Below are positions 1 to 12,056 of a stretch of DNA of 64,000 nucleotides, piece by piece. The stretch covers positions 15,376,001 to 15,440,000 of the forward strand of contig CM114275.1 of assembly GCA_050084515.1 (NCBI GenBank), in the 5' to 3' direction. Source of the stretch: Blasia pusilla. Taxonomy: Eukaryota > Marchantiophyta > Marchantiopsida > Blasiales. Numbering within the stretch: the stretch's first letter is position 1; each line of letters starts with the position of its first letter. The position numbers and the translations under genes are program-made. The notes under the pieces were generated by a model. It had not been told where the DNA came from. It was given only the letters and a program-made list of their open reading frames with translations, and did not search any database.

Positions 1-414
1 GGACACGTGGTGATCTCCCCATTGTATCCATTTGAAAATCACTCCTATGATGGATTCCGGTTTTCTAATTTCTCGTTTAACAATTCGAGTGGGACCTTTC
101 AACACTATGGTCGTGGGAGTCACGGTGGACTGCCGCAATTCAAAGCTTTCCCTTCTGCTACCGGGCTTCTCGAACAGTTGTGAGAGGTCGATCGAAACTC
201 CAATCGAAGAAATGCGCGGGGAAAGGATTTGACACAGCAGAGGAGATCCCTGCAAGTTTGAAAAATCGGCCTACGTCAAGAACATGCTTCGCTCTAGATA
301 AGGGTCACCTTGCCTGCCCTACCGCATTAATTCATGCTAGAACGAGCAATGGCAATGTCGAGGGAAGAGCGGGTATATGGAGATTTTTCCCATCTGCCGA
401 TGGAAAAAGCCGAT

Positions 415-590
415 GGAATCGGGTTTGCATGTCCGTCAGTTATGTGAAGAGTGCTACGAATTCATGTTCGGAAAACTTAGAAGGTTGGCTGCTGGAGGTA
501 ATTGTCCTGGCAGGTTGGGCATTCCATGTAAGTCTTCAAGAAGAGCTCATTCTTTACTACTGCCGGATGGGAGTCCATCATCATATTCTT
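415..590 (+). pseudogene. Decayed partial duplicate of GCP3 coding sequence
   Basis: This stretch resembles part of the GCP3 exon at about 1500-1675. Shared blocks include the run reading ttatgtgaag, the block around gcattcca/gcatttt, and tcttcaagaagagct followed by a Tyr-Tyr-Arg-Leu/Met-like codon run. The intervening bases are diverged and the frame is not kept: two overlapping open frames each hold only part of the similarity. It lies in the same orientation about 100 bases upstream of the GCP3 start. I read it as an old local duplication or a displaced exon fragment. It has no function that I can support. Confidence 0.6.
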
Positions 591-705
591 TCATCTTGCG
601 TGCCACATTCATCACACCTATGATCCTACTGAAAATTAGGAGGCATAAGAGATGGACCTCCGATTGAGCCAGACTAAAGCCGGGACGATCTAACGGTGAT
701 CGAGT

Positions 706-3562
706 ATGGACGGTGACGTTGTAGCAGATCTGGTGAGGCAGCTGGTGGTGAGAATTTTGCCTAGTGAAGCTACAACCAGCGATGTATCAAAAAATCGAGA
801 ACGAGATACAGTGACGGAAAGGGCATTTCAGTTTGCCATGCGGATTATTGGCAGCCGCATTTCTCCCTCTCTTGCTAACGATGAAGTGGCAATGGCAGAA
901 ACTATTAAGCGGCAGCTTGTTCAAGAAAGCAGATCCTCCGATGCACTTACTTTTGCAGATTTGCATCGGAGGCTTGCCTCGCTTAGTGGCCCTGGAAGTG
1001 TCGAAAATAGGTGGGCAGTACTTTACCTTATACGAGCTGTATCGGAGGATCAGAGGCGCGTGGGAGCCGAGACAAGGGGTACTGCAATCCCTTTTACTTC
1101 TACTCTATCAGGACCTGCTGCCCATGGAGGGCTTCCGGCATTGCCCAAGTCGGCGGAGCACTCCAAGCTTCCCAATGTTCCCTGTGACGGTGGCTTTCCA
1201 ACGAAGTTAGCTCTGAGAAATGGGATGTTGCATTCTCCAAAGCCACAGTCTGGAGCTGCAGAGCATGGGTCTCAGGGAGGGGTGTTGATACTTTCCAAAG
1301 ACGCGGATAATGTGAAGTCTGTGGCAATCAGAGAGTTCGTTGAGATTAATCAAGTAGAATCTGAGGTGACGGAGGCAGCCCTTGTTCGAGATGTGGTCTA
1401 TGCTTGCCAAGGTATCGATGGGCGCTACGTGAAGTTTGACAAAGAGTCGGATGGCTATTCTGTGGATTCTTCCATCAAATTGCCCAAGGCAACGAGAGTC
1501 CTTGTTCGTCGGTTATGTGAAGTGGGCTGGCTGTTTCGTCGCGTTCGCAATCACATTTCCGAGAGCTTGGAAGATGGGCCATTGGAGGCAATCGGCACCG
1601 TAGGTCAAGCATTTTGTGCAGCTCTTCAAGAAGAGCTTGGCGATTACTACCGCTTGATGGCTGTGCTGGAGACGCAAGTGTATCATCCTATTCCGTTTAT
1701 GTCAGGTGGTGAACGTGTCAGCAACAATGTAGGGAACTATCTTTCGCTCCGTCGTTTGTCTGTCTGGCTTGCGGAACCTTTGACAAGAATGCGTCTGATG
1801 GCCGTGCTCGTAGATGATTGCAAAACTCTCAGAGGAGGTGCAATGGCTGGGGCGATTCACATGCATTCACAGCATGGGGATCCACTCGTACGCAGCTTTC
1901 TTAAACGCTTATTGCGAAGGGTCTGTACGCCGATCTATGAAATGATCCGGAGGTGGGTACTCGAGGGAGAGGTGGACGATCTGTATGGTGAGTTCTTTGT
2001 TGTGGCCCAGCCCGTGAAAGCTGAAGCTCTTTGGTGCCAGGGGTACCAACTACAGACTTCTATGCTCCCATCCTTCATACCGGAGCCCTTGGCGAAGCGC
2101 ATTTTACGAACAGGAAAGTCTATCAATTTTCTACGGGTCTGTTGTGAAGACCAAGGTTGGACTAAAGCTGCTGCAGCTGCGGTAGCAACTGTACGCGCTT
2201 CTGCTATCGGTGGTGGTGGTCTGGGGTATGGCGAGACAGAAGCGCTCGAGTGCCTAGTTGTGGAAGCCGCCTGTAAGATTGATCTGCATCTTATTCAAAT
2301 AATTTACAACCGATACAAGTTCAGAGATCAATGCCTGGCAATCAAGAGATATCTGCTTTTGGGCCAGGGTGATTTCATTCAATACCTCATGGACCTTGTT
2401 GGATCTGAATTATCTCTGCCGGCCAATACCCTCAGCGCGTTCAAACTCTCTGGTACTCTAGAGAGTGCCATACGAGCTTCTAATGCACAGTACGATGATA
2501 ATGACATTTTAGACAGATTAAGAGTAAAAATGATGTCCCACAACGATGGGGATAAAGGCTGGGATGTCTTCTCTCTTCAATACGATGCACGAGATCCTTT
2601 GACAACGGTTTTTACTGAGGACGTCATGGCAACATATCTTAGGATTTTCAACTTTCTCTGGAGATTGAAGCGAGTAGAACATGCTTTGAGTGCAACCTGG
2701 CAAACCATGAAACCAAACTGTTCTGTTGCACGCTTGTCCGCAACCAAGGGTGATGGGAGAAAGTCAGAACTGACCGGTGTGCTGAGGCGCTGCCAAACAT
2801 TGAGGAATGAAATGAATCACTTTGTAACGAATTTACAATATTATATCATGTTTGAGGTTCTGGAATTCTCCTGGGCAAATTTTCTTGAAGAGATGGAAGC
2901 TGCACATGACTTGGACGAGCTCATAACTGCTCATGAAAAGTACCTTGTGTCAATAGTGGAGAAAGCTCTTCTTGGTGAGAGATCTCAGCTTCTCTGCAAA
3001 ACTCTCTTCACTTTGTTTGATCTGATCCTCAGATTCAGAGGTCTTGCAGACAGGCTTTTTGAGAATGCACGAGAGCTTGAAGCAAGGTATGTCCATTTGT
3101 TTGTATATTACTAGTAGTTGCCTTAATTAGCTCTTATGATGGTATTCTATTGTGTTAAAAATGACAACTGGACAATTTATAACTCGCTGTTATATGAATT
3201 AAATGGATGCAGTGCATTGAAGCTCATTAGTGTGATATGAATGATGCAGAAGTCAAAATGCTTCAAGGCAGAGAGGAAAGAAAGACACCCAGTTCACTAG
3301 CTCTAATGGGAAAAAGCCATCAGCGACCTTTCTATCTGGAGACTTCCTGGCAAGCATTGGTGAAGAGATGGATGGTGTGGCAGTTGAGTACTCTTCTCTT
3401 CTGGAAGGATTCATTGCGCAGCTCCCAGCTCAGCAACATGTAGATTTGAAATTCCTTTCTTTCCGTCTAGATTTTTCTGAATTCTACACAAGACAACATA
3501 TGAGCATGTCTACCACACCTCTGAAGTTCAAAAGGACGTCAAAAGGGCCTTTGCGAATGTAA
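706..3562 (+). CDS. GCP3: Gamma-tubulin complex component 3 (Spc98/GCP3 family), exons 706-3086 and 3250-3562
   Basis: GCP3 is a core subunit of the gamma-tubulin small and ring complexes, which nucleate microtubules. In plants, which lack centrosomes, it acts at the cortex, nuclear envelope and spindle. The predicted protein has 897 residues, near the usual 840-910. The GRIP1/Spc97-Spc98 N domain starts near residue 226 (DVVYACQGIDGRYVKF), followed by LRRLSVWLAEP, LVRSFLKRLLRRVCTPIY and AKRILRTGKSINFLR. The GRIP2 domain follows (LQYDARDPLTTVF, YLRIFNFLWRLKRVEHAL). Exon 1 ends at AAG|GTATGT in phase 2. The second exon restores the frame after GATGCAG and supplies the family C-terminus, including EYSSLLEGFIAQLP and HVDLKFLSFRLDFSEFY, then stops at 3560-3562. 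The start at 706 opens a family-like N-terminus (MDGDVVADLVRQLV). The 2.4-kb first exon has no disruption, so the gene appears intact. Confidence 0.95.
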
Positions 3563-5734
3563 AGTCATTTACCATTTGCAATGAACCCTGAAAGACTTCA
3601 TTTACTGTGTCATTTTACAACTGTCTGTTCTGGAAACTGCTGAAATGATCTACACAGTTTTGGAACAATGGTTCTGGATCATGAAGTCTTACTTGTCTCC
3701 TGTTGGGAACATCCCCGTTCCCAATGAGGCTATGTATGTTACTGCTAGTAGGTATCTGTGAGATAGATTTCTACATCCAAAACTGAAATACTGAGTGTTC
3801 TGGTCCAAAACATCAATCGCCATTTCTTCTATGCAAGATTGTGCACCGAGATCAAGTAGGTGGTTTATGTGGTGGCATGTCAACTGTTCTGCCTGGACGA
3901 ATTACAACTGTTCTTCATTTATGTTCTGCCTGACATAAATTTCTGTCAGAGGGAAGTTCCACACACTTGTTTTTCTTGACCTGAGGTGATCTGCCAATCA
4001 CATTGCAGCTATTCATTCACATGTGGTAAAATTTTGCAGAGAATGTCATAAAGGTAGTTGAGAGACAGCAGTTTCTACTCTTTTATTTAGTCTGTTCTTG
4101 AACCAAACTTGTGGCACTTTTCTTAATCTTGGTCAGGGACTCAGTTGAGTACCAGATTGGTTGTTACTTCGCGTAGCTTTAGTGTTTATTATGAGAGCAA
4201 AATTACCAAATAGTCTACCTGGAAGTTCAGTTCTCCGTTAAAGATTGGGCTACATGTTCTACATAGAACAATGGCAGTTTGGTGGGTTTGATTGGGGTGG
4301 AGAAGTCGCGTGAATAGATCAATAGACCTGTCTTGTGATCCAATGTCCAAACCAGCTAGAGCCAACACATTCATGATTTCAACATATATAATCATCATAA
4401 GGTGGATGTATCAGATATAGCGCAAACTGGCAGAGCTTTATCGCATTTGCAGACACCCATACCAGTATGCATTCAAGTCAAGAGCCTTTACTGCCTAAAA
4501 AAGATAAAGCTATTGAGTCTTTTGTGACCTAGGTTCTTAACAAATCCTAACTTCAAGTTCATGATGGTGGTTAACTCTAATGTATCATTACTTTTGGAGG
4601 TAGTATAGCTCTAAGTTTGTTTCTAGGTATGCAAGTAATTAAACTAGAGAATAGAGTGGTCCCTATATGAATAGAAATTAGTTTGCTCATCGTACATGAT
4701 CCAAAACATAATCCCCTGTTCTCATTTTAGAAAGATATTGACTTCCCTTCCAGTTCCTCCTTTCCAAATGCTCATAAATTTGGAACTTCACCTGGACACC
4801 CATTTCTTTCCATAAGCTCTTCATGATAATTCCTCAGTGAGGAAAAGATCCTCTCTGCGTCTGGAATCTAAGCAATCTAAGAGTGAAGATTCACACTACA
4901 TGCGGGATCTTACAGCCGTACTAACATCTAAGCCTCGTTGGTCCAGTTGCCAAGATGGTACACAATTTTCAGCCAGGTATTTGCAATTAAGAACTTCAAA
5001 AAATATTTTTCTTAAAAGGTAAATCCTTGTCCAACATCATTACTTTGGACACCATATATGCTGCAATTCAAGGTCCTAGTGCCTCTGCACATAGGAAGCC
5101 TAGAAAATGGAAACAACTGCGACTTCAAAAGAGTAGATTGGAGTATATGTTTTGGCATTCCGTTAAGAAAGAAGTTCGCAGATATATCATTGAGTTGCAC
5201 CCCGGAACCTCAAACCTGATTCTAGCGTCTCATTTGTGGGATATACCATCAAGCTTTGTCCCGCGTGTGCTCTTCTTGTCCCTACATTTAATTTTGGGAA
5301 GTAGAGAAGCTCATGTAATGAATAAATTCTGAAAGTGAACGACCTATTTGCAATCTTCACCTTCCATTTCGGCCCCTTTCCGTCTTTTGGAGATGGTTGC
5401 TTAAGTTTCCAATCCTCATGATGAAGGTACCCTTTTCACCATTCAAGCATAGTTGTACTATTCTTATCCCCATTGGATGTTTTGTCACATAGAAGTTTGG
5501 TCAAGGGGAGATAAGGATCAAGAGTATGAAGTAAAGACACTATCATATACTCACGATTATCGAACACAAATCAGATCGTCATTCATGTGGAATTTTTCCA
5601 AATGCTACTCCAATCACACCAAATCATCCTATACGTGATCCATGACTAGTCCGTGTGGATCTTTCCACAATGAATCAGTTGGGAAACACATTGTTCTCCA
5701 ATTTCACTAAATAACAATTGTCAAGTCTTTTGTG
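3563..5734. other. GCP3 3' flank and unassigned intergenic DNA
   Basis: The first few hundred bases are probably GCP3 3' UTR. Beyond that only short open frames occur. Two at 4837-5022 and 5027-5332 (plus strand) are basic and could be decayed exons, because a donor-like caggtatttg lies at about 4974. I do not recognise either product. No RNA gene or repeat structure was seen. Confidence 0.4.
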
Positions 5735-6030
5735 ACGGAATAGAGGGTAGTTGCGCGACACTTCGGGGGAGATCGGATGTCAAGCCCATTAGGTTGAGGA
5801 TGATCTCTTGAGGAGTAAGGTAACTTGCAAGCCTAGCTTTCCCCTTGGTTTGGGTTCAATTAGAGACTATTTGAGGGACTTACTATTCCTAGTGAGTTAT
5901 TTATTGTGAGAAAGTTGGATTTCTATTTTGTAGAAATTTACCCTTGATCCACTATTGGAGTCTACTTGCCTCTTTATTTTATGTGTTTGATTATTGACAA
6001 CGGTATATGTTGTGTAACAACATGTATGCA
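5735..6030 (+). repeat. Diverged fragment of LTR family L2
   Basis: This segment aligns loosely with the 5' half of the L2 LTR seen at 62673-63105. The order of shared blocks is ttgaggatgatctcttgagg, then tttccccttggtttgggttcaatt, then gacttactatt, then a pyrimidine-rich run. It ends with a block (5985-6030) resembling the 125-bp direct repeat at 26.3 and 27.0 kb. The ends are not defined and no coding potential is visible. Confidence 0.5.
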
Positions 6031-6255
6031 GACAAACCAATTGAATCAAATCCACCCTTAATGTGAGGGAATCCAAGTCTAATTCATGTCGACAACACCC
6101 TACCCTAGCCTACGCTTGGAAGGCTCAACTATGGCAAGATGAGTCTCTCCAATCCTCCCCTTGGGGTGTATCCCTCTTAAAGTCTTAATGGTACGAAAAG
6201 GTGGTGTGCACACAAGCTCCCTTAACCAACCAATCCAAGACGGTTCCAGGGAAGT

Positions 6256-8074
6256 TGTCACATCTGAGTAGCCGATAGGCCGAGATCTATCGTGGATACG
6301 ACATAGGAGCCAGCGGACTGTCTTGAGTGTAACTTTGTCCCGAGGTGTCATATGAGGTTCAAGATAGGTTCGTTGTGTTAGGAACGTCGTTTCTGACGAC
6401 TTTCATGTTGAGGTCTTTTATAGCCTCGTGACTTGTTGAGCAGGTCACCCGCCCTTGGCAACGTCTTGCGCGCAGGTTACCTAAGGATAGCTATTTTTAG
6501 GGGAAGAGCCTTTTGGCTCTTCCTAACCCTATATAAGGGAGAGAGATGGCTTTCCCAAGCCATCTTTCTCATGTTGGGCGGTTGGAGCACCTCTCTTGTT
6601 GTGTGTGAGATAGGACCATGGTGCTAGCGTCCGCATTTCTTGAGAGCACAGGGTGGACGAGGCTCGATATTCCGATGTAGATCGAGGAGTGGAGTTTTAG
6701 GCTAGATGTGCCATTTTTACTACTTTGATTTTACATGAGAAACACGTCAAGGGCAGGTGGGAATTCGTTGTTTGCAGGTAGGCAAGCGAGTTGCCTTGGT
6801 TGGGGAGCCCTTGGAGACATTGGTTGGCATTTTTTTGGTCATTTTTACGTTTAAGAGATTGTGCGCGGAAGCGATGTCCATTTTTCTCAGATCTTGATGA
6901 TGCGGGTTGACGAGGGACAACGGCACAGGAGCGCTTGTTTGTAGCGTGTAGGTAGCAACGTCGAGAGAGCGGCGCATATCGGACAAGTGGGAAGAGAAGC
7001 ATGTTAGATCAAGTCACCATAGCCAACGTGAGGGCGGCCAAGCTAGGTCATGGCCTCTAGGTTGTAGAGCTGTTTTAGGTCACTTGGAGCCGCGGGACTG
7101 TGCGTAGAGAAGGAGTTGCGGCTCCAAGGGTGGCGGGTTTATAGAGAGGCATGTGGACGGGCTGAAGCCGCAACTAAGGAGATGGAAGGTGGGTTGAGAG
7201 AGAAGGTTGGTAGGGGCCGCGCATAGGGTGTCGCGCCCCCCCCCGAAAGTTAGGGAGGCCCATATAGGGTTGCGGGCCAGCGCCCCCCCCGGCGCATTTA
7301 CTTCCACTTCCCCCCCATTTAGACCCCCGAGGGCAGACGTGGTAGGCAAGCCAGATGTGGTCGGGGCTAGGGTTGATATGGTAGGGCAGGTAGGACGTGG
7401 TCAATAAGAGAGAAGTGGTCGACATGGCAAACATGGTTGACATGGTAGACATGGTCCGTCGAACAGACGTGGTTGGTCGGGGAACATGCTGACATGGTAG
7501 AGCAAGGAGCTGGACGTGGTTGGTTCACATTACCAGGTTAAGGGGTTCGGATGTGGTTTAGTTGAGTTACGTAGTGGGAGAGAATTTTTGGGGACTTGGT
7601 GTATCGCGAGGGCGGATGGGATTTGCGACGGGAGTTTGTTGGTCACTGTGAGTTGCATGGGGATCACCGCTGTAGTCCTTCATCCACTGTGGGTGAGAGG
7701 GTTGTGATGGAGGTTTGACATGTTGTGCGAGGAGATGGTTGTGTTGCGGGGGTTGCCGTACCACATGGAGGAGTCATTGCTGACATGCACTAGATTGGCA
7801 GGTGTGTTCAGGTTACCCATTCAAGTCCCATTTCCCGCACTTGTCTCGTGTCATTGAGTGTGTTGGGTATCGGGTAGGTTGCTGGTGCCAGATGGGTGTA
7901 GCGATGGTGACGAGTGTAGTCTCCATGTAGCATGTTTGTGGATATACGGCGGTTGCCGAGTAGGGGTCACGTGTATGATCCGAGAATGTAAGTAGTTTAG
8001 GTGAGTTAGTTGGGAGGCTCATGGTGAGCTCGAGTGTTGAGTGTACGTGAGGCCGCGTTTGTCATTACGGGATT
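6256..8074 (+). mobile_element. Solo LTR of family L1, copy 1
   Basis: The left edge is sharp: similarity to the copy at 48107 begins exactly at TGTCACATCT and the sequences before it are unrelated. Homology resumes at the 3' part (about 7800-8074 versus 55260-55542) and ends at ACGGGATT. The length is about 1.8 kb, and no gag or pol lies next to it. A TATA box and stem-loop are conserved between the copies. The middle (7080-7760) is GC-rich with C-runs and many acgtggttgg-like steps. I found no target duplication here: the flanks are GAAGT and ACCAT. It may therefore be a recombination product rather than a clean solo LTR. Confidence 0.7.
6530..6566 (+). promoter_or_regulatory. LTR TATA box and following stem-loop
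   Basis: TATATAA at 6530-6536 is followed by a perfect 9-bp stem, AGATGGCTT / AAGCCATCT (6544-6552 and 6557-6565), with a tccc loop. Both parts are conserved at 48383-48419 in the other L1 copy. This placement suits a promoter with an early transcribed (R-region) hairpin. Function is inferred from position only. Confidence 0.55.
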
Positions 8075-8110
8075 ACCATTAGCGTAGGTGAGAAGAGGCA
8101 GCATAGAGGA

Positions 8111-9145
8111 ATGAACCCGGTGATTGATTTGGATGAAGAAATTACGCCACCCAAGTTTTTGGAGACCCCGGATTGCTCCCAAATCCGTGATGCAGTAACT
8201 TCTAAAAAATCAGTGAATGTTTTATTTCAAAAGCCCTCCGTTGCTGGAATTTCGCAACATCTGGTCGTTGGGGTGGTTCAATAGTATGGGATTCCGGTCA
8301 TTGAGGTGGATTGCAACCGTGGAGGTGGACCCACTTGCAGGGCAGGATCTGATGGCATTAGGAGAGAATGCGGCACTTTCCAAAATAAGAACTGTACAAG
8401 GACTGGACGACCACTGCTTGGATTCTCGGGATTCAAAACCTTTGATCGTTTCACGAGGATCGAGGATCAATTGAAGTACTTCTTCTGCCCAAATGAATCC
8501 TGCGCTTTTCGAAAGTCTTATCCGACTGCCATTGGAGCTCCACGGAATACCCCCACGATTTGGCCCATTGCCGCAGGTAGGAATTGCACTCAAGACAAAG
8601 TGGACAATCTTACAAGTGCCGGTTTCACAGTCATAGACGGAGGAAGCTCGGAGCATGTTTGCATTACAGAGACCTCCGCATTTTTTATTCAACCCAAGAT
8701 TGATGGCAACATGTACCCGGAGAAGGTGGATGATCTCAATCCACTATTTCTGTTTGAGTCTAGAAATGGGGTGAAGAGAAAGAGAATGTGTAGGCCAACA
8801 GTGGAGAGAGCAAAGCGAATTGCATCAGCTTGGAAGGCAAACATGGAAATCATCGCCACAAAAGATGTCCATAGTGGCAATGGAATGGGAAGGATGTATT
8901 GGGTCAGGAACAACATTGTAAATTCAACTATCAAAGGGGTGTATGTGGTGCACATTTGTTGCTTTCCCACATGTTCCTGTGATGACTTTGTCCAAAGAGA
9001 GACAAGTGGGAAAAGGTATTTCCCTTGTAAGCACATGTACTATGTGTTGCTTGTAGTTTTAAGAGAGTCGGAGGTAGGAGTAGGAACCCACCAACCAATT
9101 CTATCCCTCAAAGAAGTGCGAAGTATTTTAAGCAAACCACTTTGA
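8111..9145 (+). pseudogene. Mutator-like transposase C-terminal fragment with SWIM zinc finger (copy A)
   Basis: A 345-codon frame with one in-frame TAG (8282-8284) matches the 3' end of the transposase at 19.8-20.9 kb. The last 280 codons are open. Near the C-terminus it shows the SWIM pattern CSC (about 8972) with CKH (about 9025), a DNA-binding finger typical of MULE transposases, and upstream Cys-rich motifs FFCPNESC and CTRTGRP. Copy B has CAA where this copy has TAG, so the stop is a mutation. The catalytic part is missing: homology starts at gtaggtga, at the edge of the L1 LTR, which corresponds to a splice donor in copy B. It is a truncated transposon remnant. Confidence 0.8.
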
Positions 9146-9585
9146 GGATGCAAAATGAGGTCTTAGATTGTACTTTCATTTTTCAAGAACCTTCACTTTG
9201 AGCTTGAACTCTAGTCAGCCCAGGGCAAATGATAGAGTTTTTCCAGACCTTGGATGGAAAAAGTGATTTGTTCCACATTTATGATTCCACTGATTTTTAA
9301 GTTTTTAAAATTTTGTGCAAATTGCAACCCGTCGGATTCAGATGGGTTGCCAAAATGTGGAAGAGGAAAAAAAATCGTGGGAGTGCTTAAGCATTGAGAA
9401 CAAAAGTGCAAAATAATTCACAAAATTTTTTCCTCTCTTCAACCCAACGGAAACTCTCTTCAAATCACAAGAAACTCTCTTAAAAAAATTATCTCTTTGG
9501 GTTAAAGGTAGTTTCCTCTCTTCTCTCTCCTCTCTCCTCTCTCCTCTCTTCTTACCACTCCTCTTCTTGGACAGACATGTACACG
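9146..9585 (+). repeat. 3' flank of transposase copy A, ending in a pyrimidine tract
   Basis: This shares high similarity with 20891-21395, including an imperfect palindrome at about 9327-9352 and a ctctcc-rich tract (about 9510-9570) ending near ttaccactcctc. The reverse complement of the tract resembles the purine-rich start of the fragments at 34768 and 55548. These may be the two ends of one element. The exact terminus and target duplication could not be fixed. Confidence 0.55.
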
Positions 9586-9662
9586 CAATGCTCGAAGCGC
9601 TTCATCTGAGCATGAAGTCTTTCTTGTCACCTTTTCTAATCCACTTGTACATTCATAAGCAA

Positions 9663-10214
9663 GAATTGACGGCGGATGAGGCGCTGGATTGGATGTAAAT
9701 GACTCCAGTACGCTTACCGAAGACGGGAAAAACTTTACCTTCAGGAAGCCGCGAAGTCACGCCAACGCGCGAAGCAGTTCAAAGGCGACATCCCCATACT
9801 TTGGCTCCACAAAAAGACGACGAACAAACCGAACTTCCAAGACCAAAGCTTGGAAGGGTAAACTTTGAGACGCCTTCAGACACAAACCCGGTGCCCCAAG
9901 AGGATTCCGTGGAGACACCTTGCACTAGCGACGAGCCCCCTACTCTTCGTCGCATGACACAGACAGCAACGCACCTTGTGTGGTTTCTTAATCTGGCCGC
10001 TCCCGTCATGAACCAACTACATTGGGGACTACACCTAGACGACGAAGCAGATGTGGACCAGTATTTACAAGCGCTCGATGATATGAATTGTAGGGCACAA
10101 GCTTCGTCAGAGAATGAAGCACAACGAAGAGTGGCACAACAATAGTTCAAGCTTTGCAATCAAGAATTCAAAGACAGTAAAGCAACGCTTCATAAAGCTC
10201 AAACCAAGTTAGTA
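9663..10214 (+). pseudogene. Retrotransposon gag-like fragment
   Basis: A plus-strand frame reads through the line of codons ELTADEALDWM, a TAA stop, then 148 codons from 9699, a TAG stop at 10143-10145, and a helical tail up to a TAG near 10210. The protein is acidic and Thr/Pro-rich, then helical and Gln-rich near its end (ALDDMNCRAQASSENEAQRR). This composition is common in plant Ty3/gypsy capsid proteins. No zinc knuckle or protease follows; similarity to family P resumes at 10222. The gag assignment is by composition and context only. Confidence 0.35.
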
Positions 10215-10221
10215 CAAGCCT

Positions 10222-11637
10222 AGTATGAATTTTATTTTTTTGGAGGGCCATTGGCAAATAATGTGACCACAAGTAGCAATCTCATCTCAACACAGGAGAC
10301 GATAATTAAACCAAAAGATTGTTAGCTGTCTGGAGTAAAGAGAAACTGATGTCCCTTCATTCAGATCCTAAATCTGATAAACCGAGATGCTGCACCCCTC
10401 CCAACCTGTCGGAATTTTACAGGTTCTAACTCTTGCAACCCGTTGGAATCAGATGGCTTGCACCCCTTGCAAGCAAACTCACCATAACAAAGGAAAGATT
10501 TTGAGAAGTGATTCCATTCCACCCTGCACCCTCGAAAATTCAACTGTTTGGGAATCCGAAATGGCAATCCGACAGGTTATAGGAATCCAGCACGTCTTAG
10601 AGAAGAAAAGAAGCCTAAGACTCGTTTGACGATACTAGGGGAACGAGCCAAAAGTGAAGAAGCCCACCACAATGTCTCACAATTTGGTCTACCAGGGAAA
10701 GAGTCCGACCACTCAAGCAGCCAACCTGTCGGAATCCGACAGCTTGCCTAGAAATGGTTGAAAAGTTGCAGTGGTCAAAAAGTGAAAAGTTGCAACCTGT
10801 CGAAATCAGACGGGTTGCAAAATAAACATTATGAGTAGCTAGACGAACACAATCCACAAATCCAAAAAAAAATTCAAAATTTTTACAAACACCATTATCG
10901 GTTGAAAAAATCTCGTTCTTTATTACCTCCAAAGGAACCTCGGAAATGTACATTTGATCTAGTCTATGATTTCTTCAGCCTCGTCATCTACAAATTTACT
11001 CCTAACTCTCCTAGGTTTCTGTACAAAAGGAATGTCTTGGGATACAAGTGGCTCCTCTAGCCGATTATAGAAGGGGATAAAAAATGTTGGCGAATTTGAG
11101 AGCCTTGGCCCCCCCTAGGTACACCATAACGGTCCCATGTAACTTGATTTGATTCCCACCGCCTTCTTGGAAGTGGTTAAAAAGGTGCAGTGGTGGAAGT
11201 GGTTAAAAAGGTGCAGTGGTCAAAAAGTGAAAAGTTGCAAGCCGTGGAAATCCGACGGGTTGCAAAATAGAAGTCCTCGGAGAACATAGACTATCACATT
11301 CGAAAACACATAAAAGATATTCAGCAAACTTTTAGAAACACCACCATCGTTCGAAAAAATCTTGTCCTTTATTACATCCGAAAGAAGCTCGGAACTGTAC
11401 ATTTGATCTATTCTATGAATTATTTTGCCCTCGTCATCAAATAAATCCCTACTCCAAACGCCGCAGTCAATCTGGGTCCTTGAGTTCTTTGAACTCACTC
11501 GTCATCGTCCAATAGCTCTTGCAAAATTACTGTAGGCCTTGCCCTCCCGATTTTCGGAATTTTGGGAAGTGACGATGGTGTCACTACCAATGGTGGGTCG
11601 GAACCGAGCTCGGCCGGAGGAGAGTTATACGCCCCAA
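10222..11637 (-). repeat. 3' flanking region of the ParB/methyltransferase gene (family P)
   Basis: The segment 10222-10750 matches 35100-36015, and in part 56520-56740. It carries several diverged copies of the palindrome (about 10399, 10719, 10793 and 11237). A block at about 10755-10985 is duplicated at about 11195-11445, sharing gtggtcaaaaagtgaaaagt, the gaaaaaatct block, tttattac and tacatttgatct. No gene is visible. Confidence 0.6.
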
Positions 11638-12003
11638 CTAGCCTTTGTCGTAATCTGCCTTTGCCTCCTTGCAAAGGTCAAGCGATTTTTGCCTTCCCTC
11701 AAGGCAGAGAATGTTCCTGCCACTGTGCCAAGCGCCTCTGATACTCGCCCCTGAAAGGCCCACTAAGTCGAACACCAGGTCACCCGGCCTTGAGCAGAGC
11801 TCGATGAGCATTTGCATCAGGGCTGGTGACTTTTCCCTTCCTCCAAGTAAGGGAGTATCGTCTTGCATGTAAATTCCCGGGGGGGAATTGTATAAACTAT
11901 CTAAGCTGTATCCATCGGAGCATGGATCCACATGATCCAGGATCTTAAACACCTGGAAGTTGTGCTCGGGCCAAACAAAGCAGTAAACATAGGAGTGGTC
12001 CAT
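11638..12003 (-). other. Methyltransferase C-terminal (motif I) region
   Basis: The protein reads SYVYCFVWPEHNFQVFKIL, then EKSPALMQMLIELC, SRPGDLVFDLVGLSG, SGRNILCLEG and QKSLDLCKEA. This is the layout of the pfam01555-type C-terminus (kP..L...lI..y..pgd.VlDpF.GSGtt..aa...gR..ig.E). The FxGxG cofactor loop is altered to LVGLSG, so S-adenosylmethionine binding is doubtful in this copy. Confidence 0.55.
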
Positions 12004-12056
12004 TTGTAAAGATGCACGTTGGAAACAATGTCAGCACCAAGAAAGAGCTACTTTAC

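Noticed and set aside
6256-8074. TGTCACATCT..ACCA as a perfect TG..CA LTR with target duplication
   Set aside because: The flanking five bases (GAAGT and ACCAT or TTAGC) do not match, so a clean insertion at this copy is not supported, although the GGCAT match at the second copy is.
8222-8692. Minus-strand open frame of 156 codons
   Set aside because: It lies opposite the transposase C-terminus, whose plus-strand frame carries the SWIM finger and is conserved with copy B. It is an antisense shadow.
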